From Desulfovibrio sp. DV (lineage in GTDB: Bacteria; Desulfobacterota; Desulfovibrionia; Desulfovibrionales; Desulfovibrionaceae): a stretch of 49,710 bases of DNA. The notes below the pieces were generated by a model. That model worked only from the letters and a program-made list of their open reading frames with translations. It searched no databases and was not told the origin of the DNA. Positions 33,261 to 41,580 of this stretch are shown in pieces (position 1 is the first letter of the stretch; each line of letters opens with the position of its first letter). The stretch spans positions 1 to 49,710 of the forward strand of contig NZ_MLBG01000019.1 in the NCBI RefSeq assembly GCF_001936595.1. The letters run 5' to 3'. The translations under genes and the position numbers were made by a program.

Positions 33261-34352
33261 TCAGGCGTCTGCCCCGTCACTGGGCAGCCGGTCCAGCAGG
33301 TCCCGAACCGTGTCGGGCCTGACCGGGTAGCCCACTTCCCGCACGACCTGCAGCATGGCCTCGATGTTTGTCAGCGGTGTTTCCACCGGCAGGCTGCATC
33401 CGGACATGACGACATAGCCCTTGGGACTGTCGTAGGCGTCTAAAATGCACTCCAAGGTCTTGCGGCGCACGTCGGCCACCGTGCCGCCGTACATGACGCT
33501 GGCCGGGTCGACATGGCCGAGAATTTTTGTCTTGTGCCCGATTGTGAGGCAGCAGTCCTTGAGGTTGACCACATTGTCCACGCTAAACCCGCCGACGCCG
33601 AGATCGGCGATGTCGTGCCAGATGCGTTTGGTTGCGCCGCAGATATGGATGACCGGCGACCTGCCGTGGCTTTTGATAAAATCGACCAATTCTTTCAGAT
33701 ACGGCAGGGAAAACTCTCGGAAGGCGGCCGGGCTGACCACGGTGCACGACGACATGGGCTCGGAGATGGTCGGCGACAGCCCTTTGTCGATGGCAGCCTC
33801 GGCGTAAGCCAGGCAGGTTTCCAGGGACACCCGGCACAACTTGTGAAAGGCTTGGGGGTTTTTACGCATAAGCCGGAAGGATGCATCGACCCCGTAGAGG
33901 AAAAAGGCGTTGGTGAACGGGCCGACGATACCGGCCGAGCAGCCCACCTCGTTGCCGATGGCCTCAAGGAGGATGTCCATGGCTTCGAGGTAGACGGGCA
34001 GCCGGCCGTCCTTGCGGGGATCGGCAGGCCGCAGGCCGTCTATGGCCGCGACGCTTTCGACGGCCGGGGCGGCCAGATCGACGGTATGGTCCTCGGGGCA
34101 GGTCACTTTGGCGCCCATGGCCTCGGCCCAGGCGAAAAGGTCGGTAAAAATCCGCACGCTGTCATAGCCAAAGCGCCGGTAGGAGGCGATCTGGGCCTTG
34201 GCCAGCACCTCGGGATCGGTGTTGAACTGGGAAATCCTGCAGCCGTAGATTCTGGCCGCGCCGTTGGCCACATTGGGGTTGCATGGCAGCCGGTCCGCTT
34301 CCCTACCCTGGGCAATGGCAGCCGCCCGCTCAACCGGAGTCATTTCGCGCAT
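33261..34352 (-). CDS. UroD-family methyltransferase, copy 3
   Basis: 363 aa from ATG 34352 (AGGAAG upstream). A more distant UroD-family member: MREMTPVERAAAIAQGREADRLPC, GIVGPFTNAFFLYG, ISEPMSSCTVVSP, zinc motif HICGATKRI (His236, Cys238) and MSGCSLPVETPLTNI (Cys319). The third ligand and overall layout match corrinoid methyltransferases rather than true uroporphyrinogen decarboxylase. Flanked by the permease and ATPase genes of the importer. It differs enough from copies 1 and 2 to suggest a different step, for example demethylation of the imported compound. Confidence 0.85.
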   Translation of the reverse strand: MREMTPVERAAAIAQGREADRLPCNPNVANGAARIYGCRISQFNTDPEVLAKAQIASYRRFGYDSVRIFTDLFAWAEAMGAKVTCPEDHTVDLAAPAVESVAAIDGLRPADPRKDGRLPVYLEAMDILLEAIGNEVGCSAGIVGPFTNAFFLYGVDASFRLMRKNPQAFHKLCRVSLETCLAYAEAAIDKGLSPTISEPMSSCTVVSPAAFREFSLPYLKELVDFIKSHGRSPVIHICGATKRIWHDIADLGVGGFSVDNVVNLKDCCLTIGHKTKILGHVDPASVMYGGTVADVRRKTLECILDAYDSPKGYVVMSGCSLPVETPLTNIEAMLQVVREVGYPVRPDTVRDLLDRLPSDGADA

Positions 34353-34408
34353 GGGTTCTTCTTCCTGGTGCCTGCGTCTGCGGGGCGCTGGCGATTTCAT
34401 GAGCTGAT

Positions 34409-35167
34409 TTAGCTGTTAAGCGTCCAGGCCAAGGCCCGCCTTTTGATCAGGTCAAACAGGATCATGATGCCGACCAGAATAAGGGCCATGAAGATGAAGC
34501 CGACAATGACCATGTCAAAGCGGGCAAAGTCCGAATAGTATTGGACAAAATAGCCCATGCCCGACGTGGCCCCGAACATTTCGGCCACGGTGAGCAAAAT
34601 GAAGGAGAATTTGAGCGCAATGGAACACCCGGCAAAGATGGTGGGAGCGGCGGCGGGCAGGACCACGCGAAACATTTTTTCCAGGCCCCGGATTTCCAGG
34701 GTGGCGGCGTTGTCCAGATAGCGTTTGTCGATGGTGACCACCCCGGCGATGGTGGTCCCCAGGATGGGCCAGAACGCCCCCAGGAAAATGACGAACACCG
34801 AGGCGGTGTAAAAGGTGGAAAAGACGTGAATGGCAAAGGGCGTGATCAGGGTCACCGGCACGGCGCTTAAGGCGGTGATGTAGGGGGTGATGTTGCGGCG
34901 AAGCGGCACGACAAGGCCAATGACCACGCCGAGGCTCACGCCGAGGACCACGGCCAGGGCATAGGCGGGGACCAGGAGCTTGAGCGAACTGAGCAGGCCT
35001 TCAAACAGCTTGCCGGCAGATTTTGCGAACGCCGGCAGCACCTTGCTCGGTCCGACAAAAAGAAATGGGTCCAGCACGCGAAACGCGTCGGTTGCGAGCC
35101 AGTAGCCGAGGATGAGGCCGATTCCGATACAGCCAATGCCCCAATTCTGCTTGAAAGCCTTTTTCAC
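34409..35167 (-). CDS. ABC transporter permease, TauC/SsuC type
   Basis: 252 aa, six predicted membrane segments, with the BPD_transp_1 loop motif ATLEIRGLEKMFRVVLPAAAPTI (ATPase contact) and LRLAWLVAVAEM-like end region FILLTVAEMFGATSGMGYFV. Starts with GTG (GGAGG 5 nt upstream). Completes the SBP-permease-ATPase importer in this operon. Confidence 0.92.
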   Translation of the reverse strand: MKKAFKQNWGIGCIGIGLILGYWLATDAFRVLDPFLFVGPSKVLPAFAKSAGKLFEGLLSSLKLLVPAYALAVVLGVSLGVVIGLVVPLRRNITPYITALSAVPVTLITPFAIHVFSTFYTASVFVIFLGAFWPILGTTIAGVVTIDKRYLDNAATLEIRGLEKMFRVVLPAAAPTIFAGCSIALKFSFILLTVAEMFGATSGMGYFVQYYSDFARFDMVIVGFIFMALILVGIMILFDLIKRRALAWTLNS

Positions 35168-35249
35168 CCGATCCTCCAGGGAAACGGCGGCTGCGGCATT
35201 GTCCGCCGCAGCCGCCGCGCGTACTCGCGCAAGCGCTGTCGCTTGGCTG

Positions 35250-36305
35250 TTACAGATTGTACTGGTTGTACATTTCGAGCTTTTTCTTGAAGAACGGATC
35301 GTCCGGGTACTGGGCCAGCAGCGAATCCAGGGCGGATTTGTAGATGACGGTATTCAAGTGGTCGTCGATGTTGACGGTCTGGTCCTTGATGTAGCCAAAC
35401 GACTGCATTTTCTTCCACATGGTGACGACGTTGTTCTTGTAGGGGTCGGTCTCGTAGATGAGGTGCGGGCTTTGTACAAAGCTGCGCACGAGCCCTTCGG
35501 GCATGTCGAGCTCTTTCATCGTGAGCTTGACCACTGTGTCCATGCCGCCCGGCGACTGCATGTCGCGTTCGGCGCGCAGATAGGCGCGCAAAAGCTTTTT
35601 GAGGAGTTCGGGGTTGGTGCCCATCCATTCGGTCTGGGACAACATCCGGCAGCAGGAGTGGTTGGGCCACAATTCATCCGGCCATAGGACAATGCGCATC
35701 CCGGATTCGTTGATCTGCGGCTCAAAGCCGGTGGACACCGCACCGAAATCGCACTGGCCGCTGCGCACCGCTTCCATGACGTCCTGGTTCCGCTTGATCT
35801 CGACGAAGGTGACGTCCTTGTTGAGGTCAAACCCGGCGTCATGGAGGATGCCTTTGAGGACGATGTCCGGCGTTCCGCCGCGCATGATGGCGATTTTTTT
35901 GCCCCGAAACGACTCGATGCCCTTGTATTCCGTACCCGGCAGGGCGAACACCGGCGTTGCGCCGATGATCATGTAGCCGCCGAAGATGGAAAATTTCTGT
36001 CCGTTGGCGATCTGAATAAGCGGTCCGCCCGTGCCGTAGGTGGAGATGACGTCCACCTTGCCGGAACTGAGCGCTGAAAAGGCATCGGTGCCGTTATTGA
36101 TGTAGACCATCTCGACGTCGATGCCTTCGTCGTCCAGGTAACCCTTTTCCTTGGCCAGGAATTGGAAGACCTGGCCGGAAGTGGCTTGGGCCGCCACCTT
36201 GATCTTGGGCTTGTCGCCGGCCGCATGGGCCGTTCCGGTAAACCAGACGGCGCTGATACACAGGCCAAGGGCCAGGGCGGCAAGCGATCGTGCAGTCTTC
36301 GTCAT
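35250..36305 (-). CDS. ABC transporter substrate-binding protein (NMT1/TauA/SsuA type)
   Basis: 351 aa, Sec signal peptide 1-28 (AALALGLCISAVWFTGTAHA). Mature protein has the NMT1-like fold: VFQFLAKEKGYLDDEGIDVEMV, INNGTDAFSALSSGKVDVIS, FRGKKIAIMRGGTPDIVLKG. AAAGGAG precedes the ATG. Family ligands include sulfonates, nitrate, thiamine precursors and phthalate-like acids; here the corrinoid methyltransferase genes suggest a methylated organic compound. A CC pair (NHSCCRML) lies at the C-terminal lobe. Confidence 0.9.
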   Translation of the reverse strand: MTKTARSLAALALGLCISAVWFTGTAHAAGDKPKIKVAAQATSGQVFQFLAKEKGYLDDEGIDVEMVYINNGTDAFSALSSGKVDVISTYGTGGPLIQIANGQKFSIFGGYMIIGATPVFALPGTEYKGIESFRGKKIAIMRGGTPDIVLKGILHDAGFDLNKDVTFVEIKRNQDVMEAVRSGQCDFGAVSTGFEPQINESGMRIVLWPDELWPNHSCCRMLSQTEWMGTNPELLKKLLRAYLRAERDMQSPGGMDTVVKLTMKELDMPEGLVRSFVQSPHLIYETDPYKNNVVTMWKKMQSFGYIKDQTVNIDDHLNTVIYKSALDSLLAQYPDDPFFKKKLEMYNQYNL

Positions 36306-36433
36306 GAAACGCTCCTTTGTCGGGATAGGGTGTTGCTTCCGCTCGGCAGCAGAAAAAGTCTTCCGGACGCCAGGTCCGGCGGGCTGTCGTCAAAATCCGG
36401 GCGTCCGCGACGCCTGGCCTCTCCCATGTCCGC

Positions 36434-37573
36434 TCAGAGCAGTTCCAGGAAGGCTTCGATGCGGGTTCGCAGTTGTTCCGTGTCGGACTCGGAATAGTCC
36501 GTCTCGATGTGCAGCGTGGGCAGGCCGTGCGTTTCCAGCATGTGCGCCGTAACCAGCGGCGACTCCACGTTGTAGGTGTGGCAGCACTGCCAGGTGAGAT
36601 CGATGACGCCATGGGGGCGAAATTCCCTGGTCAGCCGGTCGAGCAGGGCAAAGCGCCCGGTATTGGGGGTCATCACCGAGCAGGGAATGCGCAGGTAGCG
36701 CCGGGCAATGGCGGTCAGCGGGTCGCCTGTCTCGTCGACGAGCAGGTCGAAACTTTTGACTCCCGAACAGTTCTCGGCCGCCACGACCACACCCCCGCTT
36801 TCCTCGACCAGCCGGACGACTTTTTCCGATCCGCGTCCAACCGGGCAGCCGGTCAGGAGGATGCGCCGGGCCTCGCAGGGCACACAGGACTCACCGGCGG
36901 CAACGAAGGCGTCCAGTTCGGCCAGCAGTTCGCGCAGCGTGGCGGCATAGGCATAGGGATCGGCGCTAAAGCTCTTGGCTTCACTGACCAGCATCATGTC
37001 CAGGCCGCTTATGGGCAGGCAGGTGCCGGCGGCTGTGGCCAGCAGCCGGGCGAGAAGGCGGCGCACCTCGTTTTGGATGCGGATTTCTTCGCCCAGAGCT
37101 TCCGGTGTGATGGCGTTGCCGGTGGCGGCTTCCAGGAACCCTTGAAAGCGCCGCACTTCGTCGCGCCAGTAGGCATCCTGGGCCGGGCCGATGGCGGCCG
37201 GCAGGTGCATCAGATGCAGCGGCTTGATCCTGGACAGGTGCTCGTACATCTTTTTTTTCCCGTCGCAGGTGGTCTCGCCCACGAGCAGGTCCGAGGCGGC
37301 AAAGTACGGGCAGGTGCCGGTGACGGCGTAGCCGTAACTCGACTTGATCAGCGGACAGAGGTTGGCGGGCAGCGTCTTCTCGGCAGCCGGGATTGGAGCC
37401 TGTTTCTTGCCGCAAAGGCCAACGGGAATGGCTCCGGCGGCGCGGACCAGTTCGACCGGGGCAAAGGTGCAGTAGATGCCGACGACCAGCGCGCCGGCTT
37501 CCTTCATGGGTTCGATGTCCGCCAGAAACCGGTCTGCCAGTCCATCGAACCGTTCCAAGAGAGCTGCTCGCAT
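36434..37573 (-). CDS. 2-hydroxyacyl-CoA dehydratase / double-cubane protein family (HgdB/FldC-like)
   Basis: 379 aa from ATG 37573 (GGAGG 6 nt upstream). Family landmarks: GIYCTFAPVELVRAAGAIPVG, ANLCPLIKSSYGY, ETTCDGKKKMYEHL and a late CCHTYN. Conserved Cys at about 35, 73, 88, 103, 330 can hold a [4Fe-4S] or double-cubane [8Fe-9S] cluster. Family members dehydrate 2-hydroxyacyl-CoA or reduce small unsaturated molecules, after one-electron activation by an ATP-driven ASKHA protein. Only one subunit is here, which fits the single-gene double-cubane group better than the two-subunit dehydratases. First enzyme gene of the operon, directly before the importer. The frame is open upstream to ATG 37750 (see remnant). 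Confidence 0.83.
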   Translation of the reverse strand: MRAALLERFDGLADRFLADIEPMKEAGALVVGIYCTFAPVELVRAAGAIPVGLCGKKQAPIPAAEKTLPANLCPLIKSSYGYAVTGTCPYFAASDLLVGETTCDGKKKMYEHLSRIKPLHLMHLPAAIGPAQDAYWRDEVRRFQGFLEAATGNAITPEALGEEIRIQNEVRRLLARLLATAAGTCLPISGLDMMLVSEAKSFSADPYAYAATLRELLAELDAFVAAGESCVPCEARRILLTGCPVGRGSEKVVRLVEESGGVVVAAENCSGVKSFDLLVDETGDPLTAIARRYLRIPCSVMTPNTGRFALLDRLTREFRPHGVIDLTWQCCHTYNVESPLVTAHMLETHGLPTLHIETDYSESDTEQLRTRIEAFLELL

Positions 37574-37750
37574 CGTGCCTCCAGGGCTTGTCAGCGTTTG
37601 CAAAAAAGGAGCACCGTCCCTCATCCAGGTCCAGGAGTGTGTGGTGGCTTCGGTTCCGGCAAAAAACATGCACAGGGAACTGAAAAGCGCGACAAGCGCT
37701 CTCGTGCGCGAGCCGATGTCGATGCCAAGGGCGCGGTCGTCTGGCATCAT
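37574..37750 (-). pseudogene. In-frame remnant resembling the N-terminus of a dehydratase activator
   Basis: 59 codons upstream of, and in frame with, the dehydratase-type gene start with ATG 37750 (AAGGGG 10 nt upstream) and read ALGIDIGSRTRALVALF then ATTHSW. LGIDIGS.T is the phosphate-1 loop at the start of HgdC/BadF activators, and '..TTH.' follows at the usual distance. After about 35 codons the similarity ends. It may be a relic of an activator gene truncated into the next gene, or an N-terminal extension of the dehydratase. A short chance match cannot be excluded. Confidence 0.4.
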
Positions 37751-38363
37751 GCGCAAGTCGCCCCTTGGCCTGTTCGCCCAGGAATAAGAGTCGACCCGCG
37801 TAGCAGTGTATTTTCATTCAGTCTAAGGCGAGAAACAGTGCCTGTAAAATTGATAGTTTTGATCGGTTTGTGTCGCATCAATCAGGAAATGGCTCATCCA
37901 CCTGACCAGTGGTCAGGGCAGGCCGGCCCGGGTGGCGAGGGGCTTGGTCTGATCCAGGTCGGCAGCCGTGTATCCGGGGAGTGGCGCGAAAGCCCCATCC
38001 GTCGGTGATGGTTAGGGTCGGGGAACGGAGCGGCCCTCGCATTCGAACCCAGCCAATGGCCCGAAGCCATTATTCAGGGGAGATCGACGAACCGCCTCCA
38101 CCAGCATCCCAAACCAGTGTGAGACCCGGATGCAATCTAGTTTGTGTGTAAAGTTTTCCGACACGGGTGGCAGGAGACAGCGCACTTGGGTAACTCAAAT
38201 AGTGGTTAGGGTGTGAAGACCGAACACCTTGCCCGATCCAGATGGCGGCCGCGCTTCTCCCCATCGATGCGTGCGGGCAAGATGTTTGATATTAAGCGTT
38301 CCCAGTAATAACTTCTGCTTCTTGCTTCCGGTCTGTGGGAGCGAACATTTCAGGATAACGTAA
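37751..38363. other. Divergent region between the methyltransferase operon and the polysaccharide operon
   Basis: About 610 nt without a gene. It must hold the promoters of both flanking operons. Visible: the palindrome at 37901-37917, an AT-rich patch with repeated TTGAT near 37850-37885, and a small hairpin GGTGT/ACACC at 38210-38228. The ribosome site AGGA for the first polysaccharide gene is at about 38353. No open frame in it looks genuine. Confidence 0.45.
37901..37917. promoter_or_regulatory. Palindromic operator-like site
   Basis: CCTGACCA-G-TGGTCAGG, perfect 8-bp arms around one base, 151 nt upstream of ATG 37750. Size and symmetry are those of a dimeric repressor site (GntR/FCD or TetR class). 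No regulator gene is within the window to pair it with. Confidence 0.45.
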
Positions 38364-39614
38364 ATGCCCCAAGCCTCTGACATGCTGCTGAAGAATCCTG
38401 CAGGGAACGAGGGCAGGGCAGGAAATGAGATCCTCATCCTCTGTCAGCGGCTCCCATATCCCCCGAATAAGGGGGACAGAATCCGCACATTTCATATCAT
38501 TGATCACCTTGTCGGGCAGGGTTGGCGAATTCATCTGGCGACGTTGCTTGATAAGCCGGAAGAGGCGGTCCATGTGGACGCACTGCGTCCCTACTGCGCC
38601 AGTCTGTATGCCGTGCATCTGCCCCGATGGAGACGACTTCCCTTCCTGTGGCGGGGGGTTCTGGGATCTTCGCTGTCAGTGGAATATTTCCGTAGCCGAC
38701 GTCTGCAAAAGCATGTCGATACGCTTCTGGCTACTCGAACAATTGCTGCAACGCTGGCGATCAGCGCACCCATGGCAGAGTATCTGCGGCGGACCCCGGG
38801 GCCGCTTCCGCGTCGCATGGTTCTGGACCTGGTCGACGTGGACTCCGAAAAATGGCGTGCCTATGCCGCCAAGGGGCGCTTCCCCCTGGGCTGTGTCCAT
38901 GCTCTGGAAAGCCGTTTGTTGGCCCGGTACGAGGAAAAGGCCGGTACGCACTTCGGTTCGGTGATCCTGGTCTCCGACCCCGAGGCGGCCCTGCTGCGAC
39001 CGAGGGCCGTTGGCAGATTCTCGGTTGAAGGTGTGCCAAACGGTGTCGATGCCGACTATTTTGCTCCAGCATTACATGAATCAGAACCCGCACGGAACAC
39101 CATGATCTTTTGCGGAGCCATGGATTATCCCCCCAATATCGATGCCGTTGAGTGGTTTGCCCGTGAAGTCCTGCCCCGGATCCGCCAACGCCTGCCGGAT
39201 GTGCGGTTTTGTATTGCAGGCTCCAATCCGGCCGCCAGGGTGCGCGCCCTGGATGCGCTGCCCGGTGTCCAGGTGACGGGGACTGTGCCGGACATCCGGC
39301 CGCTGGTGCAGGCGGCGACGGTTTCCGTGGCTCCCATGCGTCTGGCCAGAGGGGTGCAAAACAAGGTGCTCGAGGCCATGGCCATGGGCAAGGCGGTGCT
39401 AGCCACTCCCCAGGCGCTGGAAGGCCTTGACGTGGTCCCCGGCGAAGCGGCCGCCATGGCCCCGGATGAGCCGCAGGCATTTGCGCAGGCCGCCCTGGGG
39501 CTTTTGTTGGATGGCGAGCGTCGTCGGGCCATGGGCCGACGGGCCAGGGCGCTGGTGGTCGAGCGCCATGCCTGGGACGCCTGTCTCAAACCCCTTGAAC
39601 GGTTGCTGGCCTGA
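38364..39614 (+). CDS. Glycosyltransferase of the PEP-CTERM/XrtA-associated type
   Basis: 416 aa. GT-B fold of family GT4: ILILCQRLPYPPNKGDRIRTFHIIDHL at the N-terminus, LDLVDVDSEKWRAYAAKGRFPLG in the middle, VPNGVDADYFAP, FCGAMDYPPNIDAVEWFAREVLP, SVAPMRLARGVQNKVLEAMAMGKAVLAT and a helical end. The DLVDVDS.KW..YA and PYPPNKGDRIR motifs mark the subgroup found with exosortase/PEP-CTERM exopolysaccharide clusters. It adds a sugar to a lipid-linked glycan on the cytoplasmic side. Start ATG 38364 with AGGA 7 nt upstream. First gene of the operon; the next begins 8 nt later. Confidence 0.88.
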   Translation: MPQASDMLLKNPAGNEGRAGNEILILCQRLPYPPNKGDRIRTFHIIDHLVGQGWRIHLATLLDKPEEAVHVDALRPYCASLYAVHLPRWRRLPFLWRGVLGSSLSVEYFRSRRLQKHVDTLLATRTIAATLAISAPMAEYLRRTPGPLPRRMVLDLVDVDSEKWRAYAAKGRFPLGCVHALESRLLARYEEKAGTHFGSVILVSDPEAALLRPRAVGRFSVEGVPNGVDADYFAPALHESEPARNTMIFCGAMDYPPNIDAVEWFAREVLPRIRQRLPDVRFCIAGSNPAARVRALDALPGVQVTGTVPDIRPLVQAATVSVAPMRLARGVQNKVLEAMAMGKAVLATPQALEGLDVVPGEAAAMAPDEPQAFAQAALGLLLDGERRRAMGRRARALVVERHAWDACLKPLERLLA

Positions 39615-39622
39615 GGCCCTCT

Positions 39623-40654
39623 ATGCGGATTGTCATTGCCGCCCGGACGGACAAGAGGGCCTGGGACGCTTACGTCGACAGTTCGCCCATGGCCGGCCCA
39701 TACCACCGGTATGCCTGGCTTGAGGCCGTTTCCGACGCGTATGGGTTCGCCGCCATTCCCCTGGCGGCCGAATGCGACGGCCAGGTCGTCGGCATTCTCC
39801 CGCTGGTGCGCATGTGCACACCCGGCCGGACCGGCCGATGGGTGTCTCTGCCGTATTGCGATTACGGCGGCCCCCTGGCCGAGGACGAAGCGACCTGCAC
39901 CCGGCTCGTGGAGTACGCCCTGGATCTGGCCGGACAACAGGGCGACAGTCTGGTGACGGTACGGCGGTGTGGAGTCAGCGAATCGGGGTGCGGCAAGGTC
40001 CTTATGCGTCTGGCCCTGCCCGAGGCAGGCGAGGCGCTTTTGCAAGCCTTTCCGGCCAAGCTGCGCAGCCAGGTCCTCAAGCCCGTGCGCGAAGGATTGA
40101 CCGCCATTTCCGGGGGAGCGGAACTGCTCGACGCATTCTATGCGGTCCTTGCCCGCAATATGCGCGACCTCGGTTCGCCGACCCACTCCCTGGCTTGGTT
40201 TCGGGCCGTGGCCCGGGCTTTCGGTCCCCTTTGCCGGGTCTGGCTCGTGCGCCTGCCCGATGGCCAACTTGCGGCCGCCGGGCTGACCCTCTCCCAGGGT
40301 CGCCTCACCAGCCTGCCCTGGGCGTCGTCGCTGCGGGAACACAACCGGACAAACGCCAACATGCTTCTGTACTGGTCCATGCTGGCCCAGGCGGCCGATG
40401 ATGGGCAAACAACCTTTGATTTCGGGCGCAGTTCTCCCGGCGGGGGAACGTACCGGTTCAAGCGCCAGTGGGGAGCCGGGGCGTCGGGGTTGCAATGGGC
40501 GACATATGACGTGTCGACAGGCGGACTGCGGCCTGAGGAGCCTGCCACAGGGCCCAATGGGCTGCGGCGGTTGGCGGAATTCTGCTGGCGACGCCTGCCC
40601 CTGCCCGTGGCCAACCGAGTCGGGCCTTGCCTGCGCCGGCACATATCGTTGTAA
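39623..40654 (+). CDS. FemAB-like GNAT acyltransferase (XrtA-associated)
   Basis: 343 aa. N-acyltransferase fold of the FemAB family: SSPMAGPYHRYAWLEAVSDAYG, GQVVGILPLVR, YCDYGGPLAED, FPAKLRSQVLKPVREG, LARNMRDLGSPTHSLAWFRAV, and the C-terminal DFGRSSPGGGTYRFKRQWGA. This last motif is typical of the group beside exosortase-type polysaccharide genes. Presumed to transfer an aminoacyl or acyl group onto a glycan or lipid carrier. GAGG 7 nt upstream of the ATG; overlapped with the transporter leader at its end. Confidence 0.85.
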   Translation: MRIVIAARTDKRAWDAYVDSSPMAGPYHRYAWLEAVSDAYGFAAIPLAAECDGQVVGILPLVRMCTPGRTGRWVSLPYCDYGGPLAEDEATCTRLVEYALDLAGQQGDSLVTVRRCGVSESGCGKVLMRLALPEAGEALLQAFPAKLRSQVLKPVREGLTAISGGAELLDAFYAVLARNMRDLGSPTHSLAWFRAVARAFGPLCRVWLVRLPDGQLAAAGLTLSQGRLTSLPWASSLREHNRTNANMLLYWSMLAQAADDGQTTFDFGRSSPGGGTYRFKRQWGAGASGLQWATYDVSTGGLRPEEPATGPNGLRRLAEFCWRRLPLPVANRVGPCLRRHISL

Positions 40655-40668
40655 ATGGGGAGAGAGCA

Positions 40669-41493
40669 ATGTCGCTTGTCAGATCAGTGCTGGAAATCTG
40701 GAAATTTCGCGAACTTGTCTGGACTCTCGCCTGGAAGGACATCGTGGTTCGCTACAAGCAGGCCTACATGGGCGCGGCCTGGACCATACTCAAGCCCGTG
40801 ATGCTCATGCTGGTGTTCACGCTCATGCGCAGTTTTATCGGCATCGACTCCGGCGGCATTCCCTATCCGGTACTGACCTTCACGGCGCTCATCCCCTGGG
40901 TGTTTTTCCAGGAAGGGGTGGCCTTGGGTGTGACAAGCGTCGTCTTAAACGCCGTATTGGTGAAGAAGATCTACTTTCCCAGAGAGGTGTTCCCCCTCAC
41001 CGCGGTCCTGACCAAGGTGGTGGAATTTTGCGTGGATTTGTTCGTCCTGGCGGCGCTTATGGCCTGGTACGGCATGTTGCCGTCGCTGCAGGTCCTCTGG
41101 TTGCCGGCGCTGTTGGCCTACCTGATCCTGACGACCCTGGCGGTGAATCTGGCCGGGGCCGCGCTTAACGTCTACTACCGGGATGTGTCGCAACTGCTGC
41201 CGGTGGCCATTTCCCTGGTCATGTATGCTTCACCCATCATTTATCCCCTGAGCCTGGTCCAACAGACGCTGCTCGTGCGCATGGCCGCCGGAACAGCCTC
41301 CAAGGCCCTGTTCTTTCTCTACACGATGAATCCGCTGGTGGGCATCATCAATGCGTTTCAGAACATTTTACTGCGTGACCAGCCACCGGATTTCGCCATC
41401 ATGTGGCCCGGTGCTCTGCTTGTCTTTGCCGTTCTGCCGTTGAGTTACGCCCTGTTTAAGCGCATGGAAACATCTTTTGCCGATGTCATATGA
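40669..41493 (+). CDS. wzm: Polysaccharide ABC exporter permease Wzm
   Basis: 274 aa, six membrane segments, ABC-2 type. N-terminal WKFRELVWTLAWKDIVVRYKQAYMGAAW is the signature of polysaccharide/teichoic acid exporter permeases; ends PLSYALFKRMETSFADVI. ATG 40669 with GGGAGAG upstream is preferred to the earlier in-frame start at 40627, which overlaps the FemAB gene. Pairs with Wzt to push a finished lipid-linked glycan across the inner membrane. Confidence 0.92.
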   Translation: MSLVRSVLEIWKFRELVWTLAWKDIVVRYKQAYMGAAWTILKPVMLMLVFTLMRSFIGIDSGGIPYPVLTFTALIPWVFFQEGVALGVTSVVLNAVLVKKIYFPREVFPLTAVLTKVVEFCVDLFVLAALMAWYGMLPSLQVLWLPALLAYLILTTLAVNLAGAALNVYYRDVSQLLPVAISLVMYASPIIYPLSLVQQTLLVRMAAGTASKALFFLYTMNPLVGIINAFQNILLRDQPPDFAIMWPGALLVFAVLPLSYALFKRMETSFADVI

Positions 41494-41580
41494 ACATGGC
41501 CCGGTGGAGCAGTGTTCGAGCGACAGGATCGATCATGCATCAAGCGATAGACGCCTGATTTACGGGTAACAGGAAAGCGA

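Noticed and set aside
36473-38008. 511-codon plus-strand frame opposite the dehydratase-type gene
   Set aside because: Antisense shadow; no recognisable domain and no ribosome site.
38025-38070. Possible tRNA T-arm (GGGTTCGAATGC on the minus strand)
   Set aside because: The flanking 5-bp arms do not pair and no acceptor or anticodon stem could be formed.
39125-40669. 514-codon minus-strand frame opposite the glycosyltransferase and FemAB genes
   Set aside because: Antisense shadow of two well-supported coding genes.
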